The notes under the pieces: model-generated
Databases searched by the model: none
Told to the model about the DNA's origin: nothing
What the model saw: only the letters and a program-made list of their open reading frames with translations
Shown: one piece after another, positions 29,101-35,100 of the stretch
How positions within the stretch are numbered: the first letter of the stretch is position 1
How the letters are laid out: every line of letters begins with the position of its first letter
Source of the DNA: Lumbricus terrestris
Lineage: Eukaryota > Annelida > Clitellata > Crassiclitellata > Lumbricidae
DNA length: 64,000 nt
Direction of reading: 5' to 3'
Assembly: GCA_949752735.1 (NCBI GenBank)
Contig: OX457036.1
Span: forward strand, 85,511,487 to 85,575,486
Program-made: the position numbers and the translations under genes

Positions 29101-32100
29101 GTTCAGGTATGCTGCAGTAAAGAAATCTTCCACCCGATTATAGACAGTGGCGGCGCTAGGGGGTGGCTGGGGGGGCTAAGCTCCCCCTACAAGAGGCTCA
29201 GCCCCCCTAAAAAAAAATGACCATCTGAATTATTTTACATTGAAATATCCACAATTTTGGTCGATGACTAAAAAAAAAAAAAAAAAAATGTCGTCAGAAA
29301 TTTTGGCGGCGAAAATGCAAAAATTTTCATGAGATTTTGGTCAATAACTAAAAAAAAAAAAAAAAAAAAAAGTCGTCAGAAATTTTGGCGGCGAAAATGG
29401 AAAATTTTCATGAGATTTTGGTCGATGACTAAAAAAAAAAAAAAAGGTCGTCAGAAATTTTGGCGGCGAAAATGGAAAATTTGGCCGCGGGCTTCAGCCC
29501 CTCCAAGACTGAAATCCTGGCGCCGGCACTGATTATAGAATTCAGAAATAAATGTTTAACTAATTTCATGTTAAAGACGGTTTTACGCAATCCAACTGTT
29601 GACGTGCCTTAATATCCATGTGACCAGTAATAGTAATAGCAGTAGTAATAATTATAGTAGCCTAATAGTAGGCCTAATAGTAATAGTAACAGTAATAGTA
29701 ATAGTACCTAAAACGCGATGCTTCAGTAAGTGTAAAGTCAGCTACTTATTATTCCACAGTTTAACGTCGTCCTATAACATCAATGGCCGTTGACGACAAT
29801 ACAAAAAATAATTACTTACAATGCAATGAAAACAAACTTCTAGCATACTAAAAACACCATAAACAGGACTGGTGCCTGAATGAAGCTACACAATTTCATC
29901 AATGTTCGATCGTTAACAACTTAAAAAGTCCATCTTACATTTCCTATATGGTCATAGATTGTGACAGCAAGATCATCTAATGCAATTTAAGTAACGTTGT
30001 TTTAGATCAATTGTTTTACAAAACTAATTTCAACTGTAACTCCAGAAAACAATTATGGTTACAAAAGTTCAATACATATAATTCTGATCAAATGCTATGT
30101 AGGCCTATGCATTGAAATTGTTCATATCCTCAAGCATGTATGAAAACAAATTCCAGTAATGTACATTGCATAAATAATAAATTATATATATAAATATATA
30201 TATATATAATTTTTTACAATCCGTTTTTGTCATGCTCAAACAACATTTTAGAATTCAACATGCTCACCATGCATCACCTTTGTTTATTCCACTATGCTAG
30301 ATTACAGAACACCATAAACCCAGTACAACAATAAAAAAAGTAATTACGCAGAATGCAATACACAATAATTATTTGTGTTAGACTGAAAACATATTCATTA
30401 AAATTATGTTACATGTAACATAATATATCATGTTTACCAATATTAGAAGAAAATTTGTTTTTTGTTGTATGCATATACAGATACTTCAGTAAATGCACAT
30501 ACATATTCTTCAGTAACTAATAATAAGCAAAACATATATGCACATTATAAGCAAAAACAAACATGCATAGGGCAATAAGTCCTATAACAAAGTGTTTATC
30601 GCAATAATGCAATGCCTATCACAACAATGCAAAAATGCACCATTAAAATAATAATTGCTATATATTTACATGTTTGATTAACATATAAAACCATCCACGA
30701 CGACAACTCGAAAAATGCTATTTACATAATCCGACCTTTAGTTATAATTCTTATCAACCGATACACTTGATTTTGGAACAAATTAATCGTCAGCAGATTT
30801 TTAACAGAAATTTCATGTTTAAATATTTGACATATATTTCTTAAAAACTTGGAAATATCTTCTTTTTTACAGTCAAGTAAGAGATGAGGAATTGTCTCCG
30901 TCACGTGACAAGCATCACACAAACCGTCAGAATGCCTTTTTATTATGTATAATCTTTGTTTAGTATTTGCCACTCCCAAACGTAATCTGGAAATCTGGGC
31001 TTCCTTGTGCCTGTGGGGTTCAAGATATTTTATATTTGTATTTACAATTGGACAAATGGATTTATAAAAATGGCCTTTATTATCATTACTATATTCTATT
31101 TGCCATTTATTTACTATAAAACGTTTAACCAAAGTAACAATTTCTTGAAATTCAAGATAATTAGTAGAATTTATATGATCCAATCTGAGAGCTTCCTTAG
31201 CCAAAGAATCTGCTCTATCATTGCCTGTCAGGTCAACGTGACTTGGTATCCAAACAAATCTTACTTGATCAGTATCTAGTTTGCTAATAAGATACAGCAA
31301 ATCATTCAATAATGTAGGTCTAGATTCACTGCAAGACTTCTTTATTGATGTCAGAACACTCAACGAATCAGAGAAAATTACAATCCTATAATTATTATAA
31401 CACTCACTGTCCAACAACCATCTAATGAGTCTAGGACAATACCCCCCGGACAAAACCCCCCCGGACAAAACCCCCGGACAAAACCCCCCGGTATAAAACC
31501 CCCGGACAAAACCCCCCACTCACAACCGAGCACTTGAGCATCTGGGAATACGTCGCTGACGACATTCATGGCGGCAAGTTCGAAGTCTCTAATGTAATGT
31601 CATGTAATGCAATGTAATGTATACATTACACGTACATTGTACATTGCATTACATTACAAGTGTGCATTACATTACATGTGTATTGCATAACATTACATTA
31701 GAATGTAAATACCTTACATTACGTTGTATTGTATTGTAATTGATGTGATGTAATGTAATGCAATTACATTACACTAATGTAATGTAATGTAATGTACCGC
31801 AACAACATAGTTACAGTGTAATGTAATGCTATACAATACACTTGTAATGTAAGGTGTACGTGTAATGTTTACATTACATTACATTAAATCACATTACATT
31901 ACGCTACACTGCTACCATACAACTACGTTACATTACATTATGTAATGTAATGTAATATAATGCTACTCAATACACTTGCAATGTAATGTAATATAGTGTA
32001 ATTACAATGTAATGTAATGCTGTGCAATACACTTGTATTGTGTTGAAATGTAATGTAATGTAATGTAATGTATTGTAATGTATTGTAATGTGTTATAATG

Positions 32101-35100
32101 CAATGCAATGTAATGTAATGTAATGTGATGTTATGCAATGTTAAAGACGAAATCTATTTCTTTTACAATAAAACATACCGGGGAGTGGGGGGTTTTATAC
32201 CGGGGTTTTGTCTGGGGAGGTTTTATACCGGGGGGGTTTTGCCCGGGGGGTTTTGTCCGGGGGTTTTGTCCGGGGGTTTTGTCCGGGGGGGTATTGTCCT
32301 GCTCCCCATCTAATAGCCTCTACAATTGTAGTCATCTCAGCTGCATAAACACTTGAGTCATTGCACAATCTAAATTTCCTGTCTACATTTAAACACGGTA
32401 CTGTAAAAGCAGCAGCGACACGGTCCTCTGCTTTCGACCCATCAGTATATATATATGCACAAAAGACCCATATTCTGAAATCAATTTCAATGCAGCCTGT
32501 TTTAAAAATTCAGGATGATCAGTTCTCTTATTAATCAATTTTTTCAAAGATAAATCAACTTCAATATGCTTATTACACCACGGAGGGGCAGAAGGGAAGG
32601 AAGGACCAATAAATGACACATTAAGAGAGGTAAAGAATTCAGAAGTACGGGTATAAATGGAATGTAATTTAGTATCGGATGTCCTAAAAACATTTGTCCA
32701 GTGATTCTCCATGATCGTTTTAGCGGGATGATATTTATTTCCTAAAATCTTAGTCCCAAATTTTATTGAATTTTGGAGTCGTCTTAAATGAAGAGGCAAT
32801 TCTCCGCACTCATTTTGGAGTGCTACTGCAGCAGTTCCCTTTGGAACTCCACAACAGAGTCTGAGTGCCTCGGTTTGAATAGTTGAAAGCTTATCTAGGT
32901 ATGACTTGCAAGCTGATGAGTAAGCAACATCACCATAATCTAAAACAGACCTGATCAATGATCATAGCTCTGTAAATAGCTAGAAGAGTTTTTTTTACAA
33001 GCTCCCCATGAATATCCACTTATAGCTCTAATGAGGTTTAATCTCTTCTTGCATTTCTCCATAATGTAATCAATGTGGGGCATCCAACTTAATTTGCTAT
33101 CAAAAATTACTCCCAGGAATTTGACTTTATCTTCCATTTTAATTTGCTTTTGGTCAATTTTTATTTTAATCTTTAATGAATCATTTCTTTTAGAAAAAAG
33201 GACTCCAGTAGTTTTATTAATAGATATTTTAAAACCGTTTTCATTACACCAATCTTGTATTAAATTTATTGATAGCTGAATTTTATTTTCCAAAATGTTG
33301 CTATTTCTGTGACCTAGATAAACAGCACTGTCATCAGCAAAAAGGGACAATGGGACATGTTTACACCATCCACCCCTGCAGAAATATCGTTAATCATTAT
33401 CAAGTCAGCTACTACGTCACATGAAACTCTTAATAAATTATTGCACTTTGCAGATCAAGGTGTGCAATTAAACTGCACTTAATAAACCATTGACCAACTT
33501 GACCGACTAGATTTTTATACCACTTCAATCTGAGTAAAATTTGCAAATTGCTCAAGAAGAGACTCAGTTGCATCATAATAGCAGCCTAAATCTTGTATGT
33601 TTGAAAATAACTTGATTCGCCGAAAACAAGGCATTCAAAGCACGAGCATCATTGTTATATCAGTTTGAAAGTTTATGGCACTGCTGTTTATGGGTGCCAT
33701 GTATTACTACTGCAGTATAATGGCACGTGCGTTGGGCTGTATTCGTGCATTTGAACGTAAAGATAGAGCTAAACTGGTTTTTACTGTTAGATCTACTTCT
33801 GAAATCTAAATCTGCGTGTGTGCTGATATCATTATTGTAATTGATTCATTGCTGCTAATTCTGTTACATGCAATTTTACATATGTAGGCCTAATTGTTAT
33901 CGTAATTTTATTCACACGAAATGTTTTTTAATTACTTGATAGAGTTGGAAAAGGAAGGATGCTTACATATCAATGAAACTGTCTGATTCTCCAAGTGATT
34001 TCTGGAGTTTCCGCAAGGATCAGAAATGCCTAACTATCATCTTTATAGATGCGACTCAGGTAAGCCCACGCATTTCTAAATGTTGCGATAGGTTACGGTA
34101 GTTCACGGTCTAGGGCTCTAGGGCTAGGCTATAGCCTAAGTCTTTTCAGGTTTAAAATTTAACGCGATCGATGCAAATTTTCTTCATCTCCAATGAGCAT
34201 CAGTTCTCTTCAGAAATCTGCATAACAAAATCAAGACGAAAATGTTTTGTCATGCAATGTATTGTATAGATCTAATTTAAACTAATACAATCTATCCTTG
34301 CATTTGAAAAGCGCTTCTCACAGCAAAGCTATTCAGAAACACTCTCGGTTAAATAATGTTATGCATTATTTGGATATAATATTATTTATCAGATAGCTAA
34401 TGAACAGGATATAGCCTAGGCTATGCGTTACCACTGTTTATGTCCTAAGGGTTCAGAGGCGCAGTTTCTCCCAACCAAGACGGACCCGATTGCGTTAAAA
34501 GACTCCAGGATCGTTCTTGAGAGTGAAACTCCGGAGGACTACGGCTCTCACTGCATCTTAGCAGAATGTACAGATACTGATGAACTCTATGCAAATGCCA
34601 CCGGTACTCAACAAGATACTGGCATCTACGAAAATGTTGTGAGTTAGCTCATACCGGTATTGGAGTGAAAGAGACCTACTAGGCTGAAATTAAAATTAAA
34701 TAGGTAACAGTTGTGGTGTGAAACACTTCATAGCGAATATGGATAGGCTGCGTACATATTTCTTGGAGTTTGGATTTTTGATCCACATTAATTGTACGTG
34801 GACAGCATATTCGACCTGTCCAGCAACATTTCTTTATATGTAAGTTTGACCTAATGGGCCGATTATATCCTTTGCATCATCCTAGTCGCGCAACACACGA
34901 GATCTTGTGGTCCATCAATGACATTTGATGCCCACAATTCCACAAACACTCTTTGTCAATCAACCATAATCTGTCACTGTCCATCTTTATGTCCATCATA
35001 TGTCCATCTTTCACACATCCCTCTCTACATATTTTGTGACCACCATTAATACTACATTTCTTCGTCTGTCGGTCCCACTTTCAACGAGGCCTCAGGTAGT

